A stretch of 64,000 bases of DNA from Laetiporus sulphureus 93-53 (lineage: Eukaryota; Basidiomycota; Agaricomycetes; Polyporales; Laetiporaceae), in contig NW_024468530.1 in the NCBI RefSeq assembly GCF_001632365.1, forward strand, positions 186,001 through 250,000. Reading direction: 5' to 3'. A program made the position numbers and the translations under genes. Below the pieces are notes generated by a model that worked only from the letters and a program-made list of their open reading frames with translations, had not been told where the DNA came from and made no database searches. Positions 48,495 through 58,857 of this stretch are shown one piece after another. Position 1 is the stretch's first letter. Every line of letters starts with the position of its first letter.

Positions 48495-50562
48495 GTGGCA
48501 ACTGTACAGGTGCGACCGTTGCGAATCAGTCGGACCATCCAGAGTCTGACCGCGTTCGATAGCAACGACCCCGCCGATTACACCATCGGTGCGCCCATCG
48601 GCTTCGGGGCGTCGTCCACCGTCTATGCTGCTCAGTACCAGCCTGCGGCCACGCAGCAGCCCGTCCCATGTGCGCTCAAAGTACTCGATCTCGACCGCTT
48701 GCCGCCACACGCTTTGCGACTCTTGCAGCGCGAGACGCAGCTCATGTCGCTGTCCAAGCATCCAAATGTGCTCCGTGTCCGAGGAACGTGGATGAATGGC
48801 CATAAGCTGTACATCGCGATGCGACTCATGAACGCCGGGAGTGTCGTCGACGTGATGCGGTATGCGTGGCCCGGCGGCATGGAGGAGGAAGTTGTCAAAT
48901 GCATACTGAAGCAGGCGCTGGAGGGACTCAAGTGCGTGTGATTCAACGTAGTAAACCCTGCTGATTGCGACTGACCTACGTGCCCCAGCTATCTCCACAC
49001 GAACGGACTGATGCACCGCGACGTGAAGCCTGCCAACTTGCTGATCGATGACGATGGCACGGTCCTGCTCGGTGACCTCGGCGTTGCTGCATTCCTCTGG
49101 GATACAGAAGACACCCCTCCACCCTCGTACCACCATCACCCACATCAACATCAACATCACCATCACTTTCATCTTCATAATCAATCCCACCATTACTCAC
49201 ATCCGCACGGACATGTGTCTCCCAAACCCACTCTACGTGCCTCTCGTCCCGTCATATCGAAACGAAAGTCCTTCGTCGGAACACCCTGTTATATGGCTCC
49301 AGAGGTCATCAACGGTCGCGCATACGATGCCTCCGCCGACATCTGGTCTTTCGGCATCACCGCTTTGGCTCTAACCCAAGGTCGCGCCCCGCGTTCGCTC
49401 GTCTCTCCACAAACAGCGCTCCTCCAAACCGTCCGCGACGCCGCACCCACGCTCGACCGCACCTCGGGCGTATACACCTACTCCGGTGCACTGGCGGAGG
49501 CCATCGCCGCATGCCTCGAGAAGGACCCCACGAAGCGACCGACTGCGACAGAGCTGCTCGCGATGCCGCTGTTCCGCCGTGCGAAGCGGAGAAGCTACCT
49601 TGTGGGAAAGGTGTTGGAGGGCCTGCCGCCACTCGCGAGCAGGATGGAGCGGCGGAGGCTGCCGAGCGTGATGACTCGCGGGACGGTGGAGAGCTGGGAC
49701 TTTGGTGGGAGTGTAGCGGCTAGTCCGACGACGAGCGTGTATAGCAGGAGGGTCTTCGCACATGATGAGGGAGAGGGAGAGAAGGTGGATGTTGGTGAGA
49801 TGAAGGACAGTGAGAAGGCGATAAGGAGGAGCAACGCAGAGGTGTATATGCGGTCAAGTCGCTCGCACTCGCGCAATGCGTCCTGGATGGACAACGAAGA
49901 TCGGCACAGCGTCAACTCGACACATACACACTCGCATCAGGAACAAATACACGCACATCCCGCACCCATCGCGGAAGTTGAGCTTTCTACAAGCTGCAGT
50001 TTTCCGAGCATCTCAGCCGAGTCTGAGTGCGAGTCGGAGATAGACTCGAAGCCATCGCACCTCAGAGCGACGTTGTCCATCCCACCCATCTCGCCACTCT
50101 CGTCGTCTCCCTCCAGTTCGTCCTACTCCTCCGCATCCGCGTCGAACGCAGCGTCTCCTCCCGTTCGTTCGCCCGCATCAGAGCGCGCGTCTCCTTTGGC
50201 AGAACCAAAGACCTCAGGCCGGCTTCGAAGGATCTTTTCGGGCAAGTACGACGGGGACAAGAACAACGAAAAGCAGAAGGCCAGACGTGGGTCCATGGGG
50301 AGCTGGACTGTGGAGAAGAATGATAAGGAGAAACTGCGGAGGAGTTGGTTGAACGAGAGGGACGCGCCTACTTCGTCTACTGGCGGTGCACATGGAGTGG
50401 GTGTGGTGCGCCGAAAGACGCTATCGAGACTTGTGCGGACGATCAGCGTGCCAACGGCGCCATCTGTGGATGGTGATGGTGAGTTTATGCGTCGAATGTG
50501 GGTGAGAATGAGCTGACGGATGTCGTTCTGCAGGTTTGCTACCCAAACCGAAAGTGAAGTAG
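48495..50562 (+). CDS. STE20/FRAY-like protein kinase with His-rich activation segment
   Basis: Kinase landmarks: YTIGAPIGFGASSTVYAAQ (glycine loop), CALKVLDLDRL (lysine), RETQLMSLSKHPNVL (alpha-C Glu), IAMRLMNAGSVVDVMR (hinge), HRDVKPANLLIDD (catalytic loop) and LLGDLGVAAFL (DLG for DFG), then KSFVGTPCYMAPEV and DIWSFGITALAL. The GSVVDVM and DLGVAAFL strings point to the SPAK/OSR1/FRAY branch of STE20 kinases. Between DLG and APE there is an insert with 16 histidines in 29 residues (about 49120-49206). Residues after the domain (49600-50460) are Ser-rich and basic. A last small exon ends LLPKPKVK at 50562. The 5' end is not settled: an in-frame stop precedes 48495, no in-frame ATG lies near, and an acceptor at about 48509 suggests an upstream exon. 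Confidence 0.82.
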
Positions 50563-51096
50563 TGCGGGCGCCTGTCTAGCGTGCCGCATGTGCTAATTTT
50601 GTATTTCTATTCTTTCACTTCGGTGCATTGTTCACATGCTATGGTACCTAATTGTATACCCACGACATTAATTGGTACACTAAGATCAAGTCTGATATGT
50701 AGTTCAGCTGGCAATGCACCTAATGAAGCTAGATGCTCAGCAAGACGCAATGTTAGACAAAGAACGCACTCGACTCATGTGCGTGGCAATGGCTGAGACA
50801 TTTCCGGGTCAATATCTTTAGATGGCGCGAGTAAGTGGTGCGTGTAACTTCTCAACTATTACGCTTTAGCAGCGGTGGGAATTCTAAGAGTCGATCATGC
50901 TCAGGCTCAGTCGTTTGCAGTGGACGGATGCAGCAACGACCACATTCATCGCATAAATATGATAACACAGACAACATAGAGTCAAAGCATGAGCGACAGT
51001 AATTGGCGAGGCAGTAAAAACAGAATACCGGTCACAAACGATACCACATGATTTAAAACGGGAACGGAGGAACGAAGGTATCGTTGAAAACATTGA
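50563..51096. other. Convergent intergenic region, STE20-like kinase / REase-kinase 2
   Basis: About 530 bases between two tail-to-tail genes; nothing coding was recognised. Confidence 0.6.
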
Positions 51097-53102
51097 TCAG
51101 ACATGGGAAAGGGTCTCCTTCGGCCACCACAAGTCAACCAGCTTGCGGTCATCTCCAGCTTGTATCAGACCGTCAGGCTTGCCAGGCCAATCGAGTGACT
51201 CATTGCGCGCTGCAGGATAGCGTACCTGACCGGCTTTACCCGCCCAATCATAGTCGATGATCTTGATCTGCGGTTCTCCATCCGTGATCCTCACCATGAT
51301 GTTGTTCGACCTAAGGTCACCATGTACGAGATTCTCTTCCTTGAGCAAATCGAGAGCACGTTGCAATGAGGCGTAGATAGCTTGATGGAACGGACGGGAT
51401 GAATCGCGTCTCAACAAGTCGAATAAGGATCTCCAATTCTCATCCAAGTACTCCATGACGTAGGCAGCGGGAGCACCTTCGGGACGTGCATACCCATAGA
51501 GGGCAGGCGCAAGGTTGTGGCGAGCCAGCAATTGATGTACTTCTTCACCGTAGGAATCATTGACAAGCTTGACCACAACAGAAATCTGCGGGTTCTCCGA
51601 TGCAGAGGTGGACAACACTGCCGTGAACAGCAACCGGCCACCATGAAGGGCCGCAAGAGGCTCTTTGAAGGTGAGGGTTCCCTCGCTTGTGTTCCCAGCA
51701 TACAACGTGCAGGATGGGTAGATCCGAGGGGTGCCAGCAGGGAATGGTGGTGCTGCAATGCTTGACCTAGCCAGCCTATAGAACGAAGTTGAAGGTGATT
51801 CCGCAATAGTATCGTTGTAATGGGCAACGTACTTCTTCAGCTCGGACATCCCTTTGGCCAGTGCATACAGCAACGTTTCAAGCCGCTGCTGCCGGCTACC
51901 GGTAAAGTCTTCTAGCATAAAACACGATGGACCTAACGGTTCCACCATAACCCGCTCTCCATCTGCAAAACCACCCAATATGGACAGTATAGGTCCTGTT
52001 TAGCGATGGTCAGACATCCCAGTAAAACTACGCAGATCCACCCCAAAGTACATACCTAACAGGCATACAAGAAATATTGGGGCGCCCTGCTCCAAGTATC
52101 GGGCTGACGCCGACATATTGTCTCTCAAGCTTTTGACTGCAAGATCGTAGCAGCGTGCTACGTACAGATAGATGTCGTAACCCGTTTGTCCCGCCTCATA
52201 GTTGTCCTTACATAAGCAGATTGGCACGCCGTTGGGCCCGAACCACACTAGATCCACCTGGCAGCTGGAGACATCCGAAGATGGATTGAACGACTGATTA
52301 GGCACTGCACCAGGAAGCAGTTCCTGAACACATTCGTCAAAATATTCTGAGCGTTCGCCCTGGCTGTAAAACGCGTCTCCCATTTCCCTGCACAACATTG
52401 CGGTGGCACGGATGGAGGCACCCGCGACACGCTTATTGTGTCTGTTGGTGGCTGATGGTGGTGGAAGCGGTTCATGAAGTCGGACTAGAAAACGGCGGAA
52501 AACATCGTGAAGGGTGCATATCGGAAGACCTCTGTTGTCAGTGGGACGCAGACAGAAGATACCGGCACTTGAGGATTGTACAGTTGGCCATACACTCGGT
52601 CTGGCGAACTCCGATGGCGGAGGGAGGGAGTTGAGCACTCGCTTGAATAGACGAGAGAACTTTTCAAATTCGGCATTGGCACGTTCAAGTGATAGCTCTA
52701 TCAAGTGTGTTAGAACTGGAGACGTGAAGAAAAGACAGCAGATTTACTTGTTTGATGCGGGTAATTGGCCGGGATGTCTATACGTAAATCCAACACCATC
52801 TGCATTGCCTTGCCAAACCTCTTCTCTCCAGCGATAGCATCCTTCAACACCAGCTCCCAACAGTGAATTGTGCCTTCGGCCTCGGTCGTATTAACATGGA
52901 GTTTCTGTAGCAATGTGAACGTGGCAGCTAAGGATATGATCGTGTCTTGAAGTTGAATCGCGAGAGCTGAAGCCTCTTCCTCGGCCTCCTGATAAAGTGT
53001 CTTGCGGCGTTTGGGGGATGACTCCAAGGCCGCATCGCTGGGACGTTTGGAGGTCTGTGACTGAGCATCTTGCGGAGCACCATGCATTGGTATGGTTGAC
53101 AT
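51097..53102 (-). CDS. Nuclease-like/atypical kinase protein with NLS (REase-kinase protein 2)
   Basis: Three exons: about 53102-52748, 52703-52056 and 51983-51097, joined as ANYPHQT-KLSLERANAEF and FLVCLLG-PILSILGG. The N-terminus carries a basic cluster, SKRPSDAALESSPKRRK, that reads as a bipartite nuclear localisation signal, followed by a helical region; no Crinkler header is visible. The middle aligns with REase-kinase 1 (FLVCLLGPILSILGGFADGE), but the E-x-K position is PICLCKDNYEAGQTGYDIY, with Cys for Glu, so nuclease activity is doubtful. The kinase part has VVVKLVNDSYGEEVHQLLA, YVMEYLDE, LVHGDLRSNNIM and IKIIDYDWAGKAGQVRYP, ending at 51097. The order and the D-[FY]-D-W-A-G motif match gene 1 closely enough to call paralogues. 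Function is unknown. Confidence 0.75.
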
Positions 53103-53609
53103 GGTGGCAATCCCAGTTGAGAAAAAACAACAAACGTCCGGGAACCGACAAAATAATTCAGTCTGCTCTGCACCTGTCAGAGGGGCTGGGGTAAGGTTAC
53201 TCGGCGCCGTGGCCACTGGGCTCCTCCGCTGCCTCGTGGGAGTCGTGGCGGTGGCGCAAAGGTCGGATTGGCGAGGTTTCTTGTCTCCCCTAGGCAGACC
53301 TATAAAATCGTCTTTTCTGAGGAAGCGACGAAAGACGATATTAAGGCGGGTTTCGCGTTCGAATACGATTTCGAGGCATGCATTATACAAGCTTATTCTG
53401 TATTTGACCTGTACATCCCAAGGTATCCAAGCAATGGGATCGGAACAACTACAGCAGATACCTACACGAATCATAACAGACCCGCGACCACAAAACAACA
53501 GGAAAAAGGGGATAATATGACAACAAGAGGCAGATAGCCAAAAGCGCACGGAAATGAGTACGCCATGTATGTATGTCTCAAGTCCATACACTTGAGTATC
53601 GATGATGTT

Positions 53610-55314
53610 TTACCAGAACAGAACCCATGCACCGACAAGGATGCCGATCAACACGCCAATCGCCCGCAACACAAGCACGACGACGAGTGCCTTGCGCACC
53701 GCCGCATAGAACGTCGTGAGCGCAGAACCCGTCCAGTTGATCCTGCAGCAAAGTATTGCTCAAACTTTTGTCGCGTATCACTGTTCTAGAAACAACTCAC
53801 CTGCGATCATTCGTCCCGCCCGCCCGAACACTCGCTTCCCATCCGCGCATTACCGCCCGATAGCGCTTGCCAAACACCCAGATCCAGAAATTCACGTCCG
53901 GATACGAGAAGCGCGGGAACACGCTCGTCAGGCTCGGCGCCACCACCGGGATGCGAAGCATCTCGAGAAGCTCAGCGTCCGGTGGAAGCAGCGCACTCGC
54001 GTTCACTACCGGTCCGTCCTCTTCCTCCTTCTCTACCATCTTGCCCTTCGCCTTCTCGCTATCAGCTTTCTCAATTCGGGGAACAGAGGGAATAGCAGAC
54101 GCTGGCACGGCCATGTGGGCAAGCAAGTCAAGCGTCATGCCCAGCGAGAGGCCCCAGAGCTTCAGCTCCTCGTCGGTATTCGACCGCCGACGCAGCTTGT
54201 TCAAGGAAGGTTGCCTCCTTAAGACACCACCTAATGTGCCAGCAAATCCATTCTCGACATGTGCGCGCTTCGCGTCGATTGCCTTGCGTTCCTTCTCACT
54301 TTCACTCGAGTAAGCCAAATCAGCAGAGGCCGCTGAGGAGGATGGCGAAATGATAATTGCTGGGAACTGCATGCTCCCAATGAGGAGACGCATTAGCAGA
54401 CGGAGCATCGCGGAGTGTCGTGGAGCAAGACGCGAGGATGCGTCAACGGTGACGTGCGACCAGCGAGGATGCTTCGACTTGGTTCGCCTATGAGCACCGC
54501 TGGACAGAGGGTACGGAAGAAGCTCGGTAAGAGGCACCCAGTGAAGCGTCGTGCCGGGTGCAGGATCGACAGGTGTGGTATATGGAGTAAGCTGTAGGAA
54601 GACGAACGGAGAGAGAATCATGAGAAGGCGCTTGCCGAGAGAGGTTGTCACCTCGCGATCATCAAGCTGGCCGATGGGAGTATACGCAGATTCGGCTAGG
54701 TCGAGGCCTATCTCTTCCCATGTCTGGCGCATAGCTGCGTGTGGAGGTCACGACGCTGGCTCTTAGACGTTAGATGAATACACGCACCTGTGTACATACC
54801 ACCCTCGTCGCCCTCCTCGGTCTTGCCTCCAGGGAACGCGACGTGAGCCTCTCGCGTGCGCGGACCACTGCCGCTCATACGACCCGCGTCGGCAGACAAC
54901 TCAGGTCTGTCCCTGCGCAAGAAAAGTATTTCTGGCTGAGCCCCGAGTGCATTAATCCAGTCAAGCTGGAAGAACTCGGTCAGGGAGGAGGCTGGGGCAA
55001 GCGCAGGCGAGCCAGGCTGGGACCCAGTGTTTTGAGGATTGATAGTATAGGAGGGAGGTGGTGAGACACGTATGATGAGCGCAACGGCTGCTCGGCGAGG
55101 CTCTGCATGGGGAAATGTGGGGAAGATGATTAACAGCGGTCGATGTGGGGAAAGAGATTACTGACGTGTTGCGGGGGAGGCTATAACTCTCGGCGGGGTC
55201 GAGCGAATATGATGAAGGGCCCGAGAGAGCAAGGGAACGATAGACGGCTCTGCAACGAAAATCAGTCGCGCTCGTCGTCGACGACGTCGACGACATACCA
55301 TGCAGGTCGGCCAT
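53610..55314 (-). CDS. Nudix hydrolase with C-terminal membrane segment
   Basis: Nudix enzymes cleave nucleoside diphosphates linked to another group. Five exons splice from ATG 55314. The domain opens RRAAVALIIRVSPPPS, and after an insert gives ALGAQPEILFLRR and the Nudix box FPGGKTEEGDEG ... MRQTWEEIGLDL, completed across an intron at about 54730-54786. The consensus R-E before x-x-E-E is R-Q here, while the two metal-binding Glu and the Gly remain. Residues after TPYTTPVDPAPGTTLHWVPL (the usual W-V-x-L strand of CoA/8-oxo-type Nudix proteins) extend into a 200-residue region with a charged insert. The last exon is IGVLIGILVGAWVLFW, a hydrophobic tail that should anchor the protein. The stop is at 53610-53612. 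The closest known type is NUDT7/8-like, as inference. Confidence 0.85.
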
Positions 55315-55908
55315 GGTTAGTGAAGGCGGGACGAGGAGAGGCAGCGAGCAACTTTGGTCGAGGAGGGTTCGGAGGTTCTCGGCAAGGCGGCATTGGCCCG
55401 GCTGCATGTTCACCCGCAAAATACAATTCGTTGGGGAAATGACATCACCTCCTCCTCTGCATTAGACGCTACATCATTAATAATCCCGCTATGGCTTTAT
55501 CTCCTGCTTCATCCATCACTCTTCCCAGAAAGCACTCGTAACGCCGAGGGAGGATTCAGTTCCCATTCGGAGTCGGTCTAGATTATCGACAATTAATGTC
55601 TTTGACGTGGATTTGAATGCCTGTAATTCTGAGCTACCTCAAGCCTATGTAATGCGACTCGCTTCTCTCTCAGCCTTGGGTCTGTTTCACCCGGAGTGGT
55701 GGATCAAGGTCTCCATCAAGACTACATTCCACATTCTGTCACTATGTACGCGGCTTGAAGCATCAAGGTGTATCTACTGCCTTCAAGTTGCAAACGTCGT
55801 TGTGGCCCCATCACGCGAGATCCAATCTCGGCGTCTCGGCGTCTCGGCCCTGCACATGACCTCGGGCGCCTCCTTCAGTGGCATACTTTGCTCCTCAATT
55901 CTGTGCCA
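55315..55908. promoter_or_regulatory. Shared upstream region of divergent Nudix and CCHC-protein genes
   Basis: About 590 bases lie between two divergent starts. No clear TATA box was seen. Candidate exons upstream of ATG 55909 have no support. Confidence 0.45.
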
Positions 55909-57109
55909 ATGACCAGATACACCAATCTCGGTCGCAAGCGGACGTATGTGCAGGCTGGTCTTAACTACAGAGATGATATAGGTGCTCTGGAAGACGGTCA
56001 TGGCGACAAAGAGCGCACGAATGCGCCGGGTGCAGAGGAAGCCACTATAGACGATTCAAATGGTGCGCTAAAGGGAAAGCAGCGTGAAGGAGACGATCCA
56101 GCCATGAGGAAGGCCAAACGACAAAAGCTTGCTGAATCCGCGAATGCATCTGCTCAAGATGCTGCGACAGAGGAAATCAGCGCGGCGGGCACTACTTCTG
56201 TCATTGAAGTCGGCAGTGCGAAGGCGGCTACTAAAGACACGAAGAAGAGGCAGAACAAGAAACGTTCGAAAGGTAAGCCTTTCACGAGTTCATCACACGC
56301 CTTTCAGAGAACTCGGTCTTAATTTATTCTCTTGTCGCAGATGCTGAGGCACGCAAAGAGGCATCCGAGCGACGGCGATTGAAGCGTCGGGCCGATCTAA
56401 CAGCGGACATAGTGTGTTTCGCCTGTCGAGAAAAGGGTCATGCTGCAAGAGACTGCACCAAGGCTATTTCTCTTGCTGGGAAGCTTGACGAAGAGGACAC
56501 AGGACACGGAAGGTCTGGCATTAAGACAGGAAGAAACGCGGTTGGTATTTGCTATAGGTATGTATGCGCCGGTCATCGAGGCATACCTGCATATTGACCA
56601 CCCGTCATAGATGCGGTTCCCGGAGACATAATCTCTCAAGATGCAAGCATGCACCAGATCCGTCCAATCCCCTGCCATTTGCATCTTGCTTCGTGTGCTC
56701 CGGAAAGGGCCATTTAGCATCTACTTGTCCGCAAAACCAGTCTAAGGGTGTCTATCCAAACGGCGGATGCTGTAAGCTCTGCGGAGAGACGACACACTTG
56801 GCTAAGGATTGCGCACTACGGAAAAATGGTTTGTTCAGACGTTCACCTCCCCGTCCCTGCTCGTTGAATATTAACACATCTGCAGAAGTAGCAGCCGCAA
56901 CGGTGTTCCTCGGCACAGGAAATGGTGCCGGTGCCGATGAAGACGATTTCCACACCTTCAAGCGGAAGAATAGCGAGATTGACAAATCAGAGAAGGTGGA
57001 AGAGCGTTTGAAGAAACAGGCCAAGATCAAAGTCGGCGCGCATTCGGGCGTGGTGAAGTCGTTCGGGAAGGTGCCTGTTGCTGAAACGAAGAAGGTGGTA
57101 TACTTCTGA
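55909..57109 (+). CDS. Four-knuckle CCHC zinc-finger protein (ZCCHC9-like)
   Basis: ATG 55909 begins MTRYTNLGRKRTYVQAGLNY, followed by an acidic and lysine-rich region with nuclear-type basic clusters (KKRQNKKRSK). Four CX2CX4HX4C knuckles follow: CFACREKGHAARDC, CYRCGSRRHNLSRC (split by a 50-nt intron), CFVCSGKGHLASTC and CKLCGETTHLAKDC. The C-terminal part (DDFHTFKRKNSEIDKSEK) ends VPVAETKKVVYF at 57109. Knuckle number, order and the basic N-terminus resemble ZCCHC9 of animals and its fungal relatives, nucleolar RNA-binding proteins. Air1/Air2 of the TRAMP complex have five knuckles and are less similar. Role in RNA processing is inferred. Confidence 0.88.
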
Positions 57110-57460
57110 AAGACGTCTGTTCTTGCCTATCAGTATTTCGTCGTACCGATGAACTGCAATACCCTATTGTCTTTTACATATTGTCTTTTATTTGGTATGG
57201 ATACATTGCAGGCAACCGTTGGGCTACTCGAAAGTCTGTCTCTGGCATGTTGGAGATTTGGACAATCCTTGCAAAGCGCGGAAACACTTGGGACACAAAA
57301 CGAGCATGCAGGATTACCCTTAGTGCGACAACTCAGAGCACACTTGACTTTTCACAGCATGGTCGACAAAAGTACGGCAACGACTCGTCTAATAAGCAAT
57401 ATCTTCTACCGATCCAGAGCATAAACATCCAGAGCATGATGATAACTAAATACATGTAGA
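57110..57460. other. Convergent intergenic region, CCHC protein / SGT2
   Basis: The shared 3' region of two tail-to-tail genes; no coding signal was recognised. Confidence 0.65.
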
Positions 57461-58705
57461 TCATTGCCGTGCACCACCCGCACCGAATTGGCTCGCGCTG
57501 AAAAAAAAAATTGTCAGGAGGGCCACCAGCAGTGGTTGAGAGCAACTCACATGTCCCTCAAGGATGGATCAGACATGATCTCCGCCATTGACGGCATATT
57601 TCCTGACTGCACACTGTTCATCTGTACGACAACTGTATCAGTTCCGCCTCATTTCAGCAAGGCATACCAACGCGACCCACAAGATTTGCCAAGGCCGGGT
57701 TTTGCATCAGCCTCTCCACCCCTCCGTTCTGCATCAACTGCTGCGCCATCTGCATCGCAATCGGGTTGCTCATTATGCTCGCGAGGTCAGGCATGCCCCC
57801 GCCCGCACCGCTGCCGGACGCCAGGTTTCGCAACATATCTGCAGCGCTATCCTGGCCAGCACCAACGTCAGGACTTGCCGCTGCATCGCTCGATCCCGCC
57901 AGTGGAGGTAGCTGTTCGTCATCATCAGGCACCATGCGCGCTTCGGCGTTCTTCAGACCCGACTTGAGCGATGCGTTAGAGGGGTCGATCTCGAGACCGC
58001 GGCGGAATGCAGATGCAGCTTCTTTGAATTGGCCCAAACTGTAGTGTGCATGCCTAGAAACACGTCGTTTAGGTGAACTGATCATTACGGTTGGATATGA
58101 CAAACGGACCCTAGGCGGTGAAAGGCCTTGACAAAGTTGGAGTCGACCTCAATAGCATGCTCTGCGTCCAGAACAGCTTCCTGATATGCATTCTTGCTGG
58201 AGTAGGCCGCAGCACGGTTGGAGTAGTACACAGGATTGGTAGGGTCGAGAGTGATCGCGTTTGTATACGATTCGATGGCTGCATCGTACTTCTTCGCCGA
58301 CATGTGTGCGTTCCCTTCCGCTTTGAACTTGTCTGCCAGCTCTCTGTCGGTTGCGCTTATGTTGACTGGCGTAGGTGCAGGCGCAGCGGTCGCGGTCGCG
58401 GCCGGGGACGGCGCTGCGAGTTTGTCGCGAGTCTTCAGGAAGACGTCGAAGATGGACGGCAGCGTCGCCGGCTGCACGCTGAAACGTCCTCTTTGAGCCT
58501 CGTCGGACGGGTCGACATCGAAGGCCTCGCCGATGCATTGAACTGCAGGTTACGTCAATGGGGTTGTGAGATGAAAGAATGTTTAGACGAGGAACGCACT
58601 TGCCACCTCGAGGCTCTCCTTGTCGTCCTGCTTAACAGTGCCATCCTCAATGGAATGGTTCAGGAAGTCGATGATTGAGAGAACGAGCCGCTGCTTATTC
58701 GACAT
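57461..58705 (-). CDS. SGT2: SGT2/SGTA, small glutamine-rich TPR co-chaperone
   Basis: Sgt2 captures tail-anchored membrane proteins after synthesis and passes them to the Get/TRC pathway. From ATG 58705: the homodimerisation domain that binds Get4/Get5 (MSNKQRLVLSIIDFLNHSI, then QCIGEAFDVDPSD), a Pro/Ala linker, three TPRs (ADKFKAEGNAHMSAKKYDAA, then PVYYSNRAAAYSSKNAYQEA, then HYSLGQFKEAASAFRRGLEI), and the substrate-binding tail (MSNPIAMQMAQQLMQNGGVE). Two more short exons read NSVQSGNMPSMAEIMSDPSL and IASQFGAGGARQ, ending at 57461. The order and length match the family. The gene shares a 152-base divergent promoter with PRP19. Confidence 0.94.
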
Positions 58706-58857
58706 GGTGGTGCACAAGAGAGACACCTTTGGATTGTGGCCAACAATGATAGACGTGGAAATAAACGCGCGTCTGCAGTGCGCGTCAATCTTCAAGTTGC
58801 AACTTGTCTTCAACGCCCACAACACGGAACACGGACTGACCTGTGGCCTTTTACGCA
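58706..58857. promoter_or_regulatory. Short bidirectional promoter, SGT2 / PRP19
   Basis: Only 152 bases separate the two start codons, so leaders and promoters must overlap. No TATA box was seen. Confidence 0.65.

Noticed and set aside
48396..49193. 265-codon minus-strand frame opposite the STE20-like kinase
   Set aside because: It is antisense to kinase motifs; the start is a translation of the CAT/CAC repeat (repeated Met and Val).
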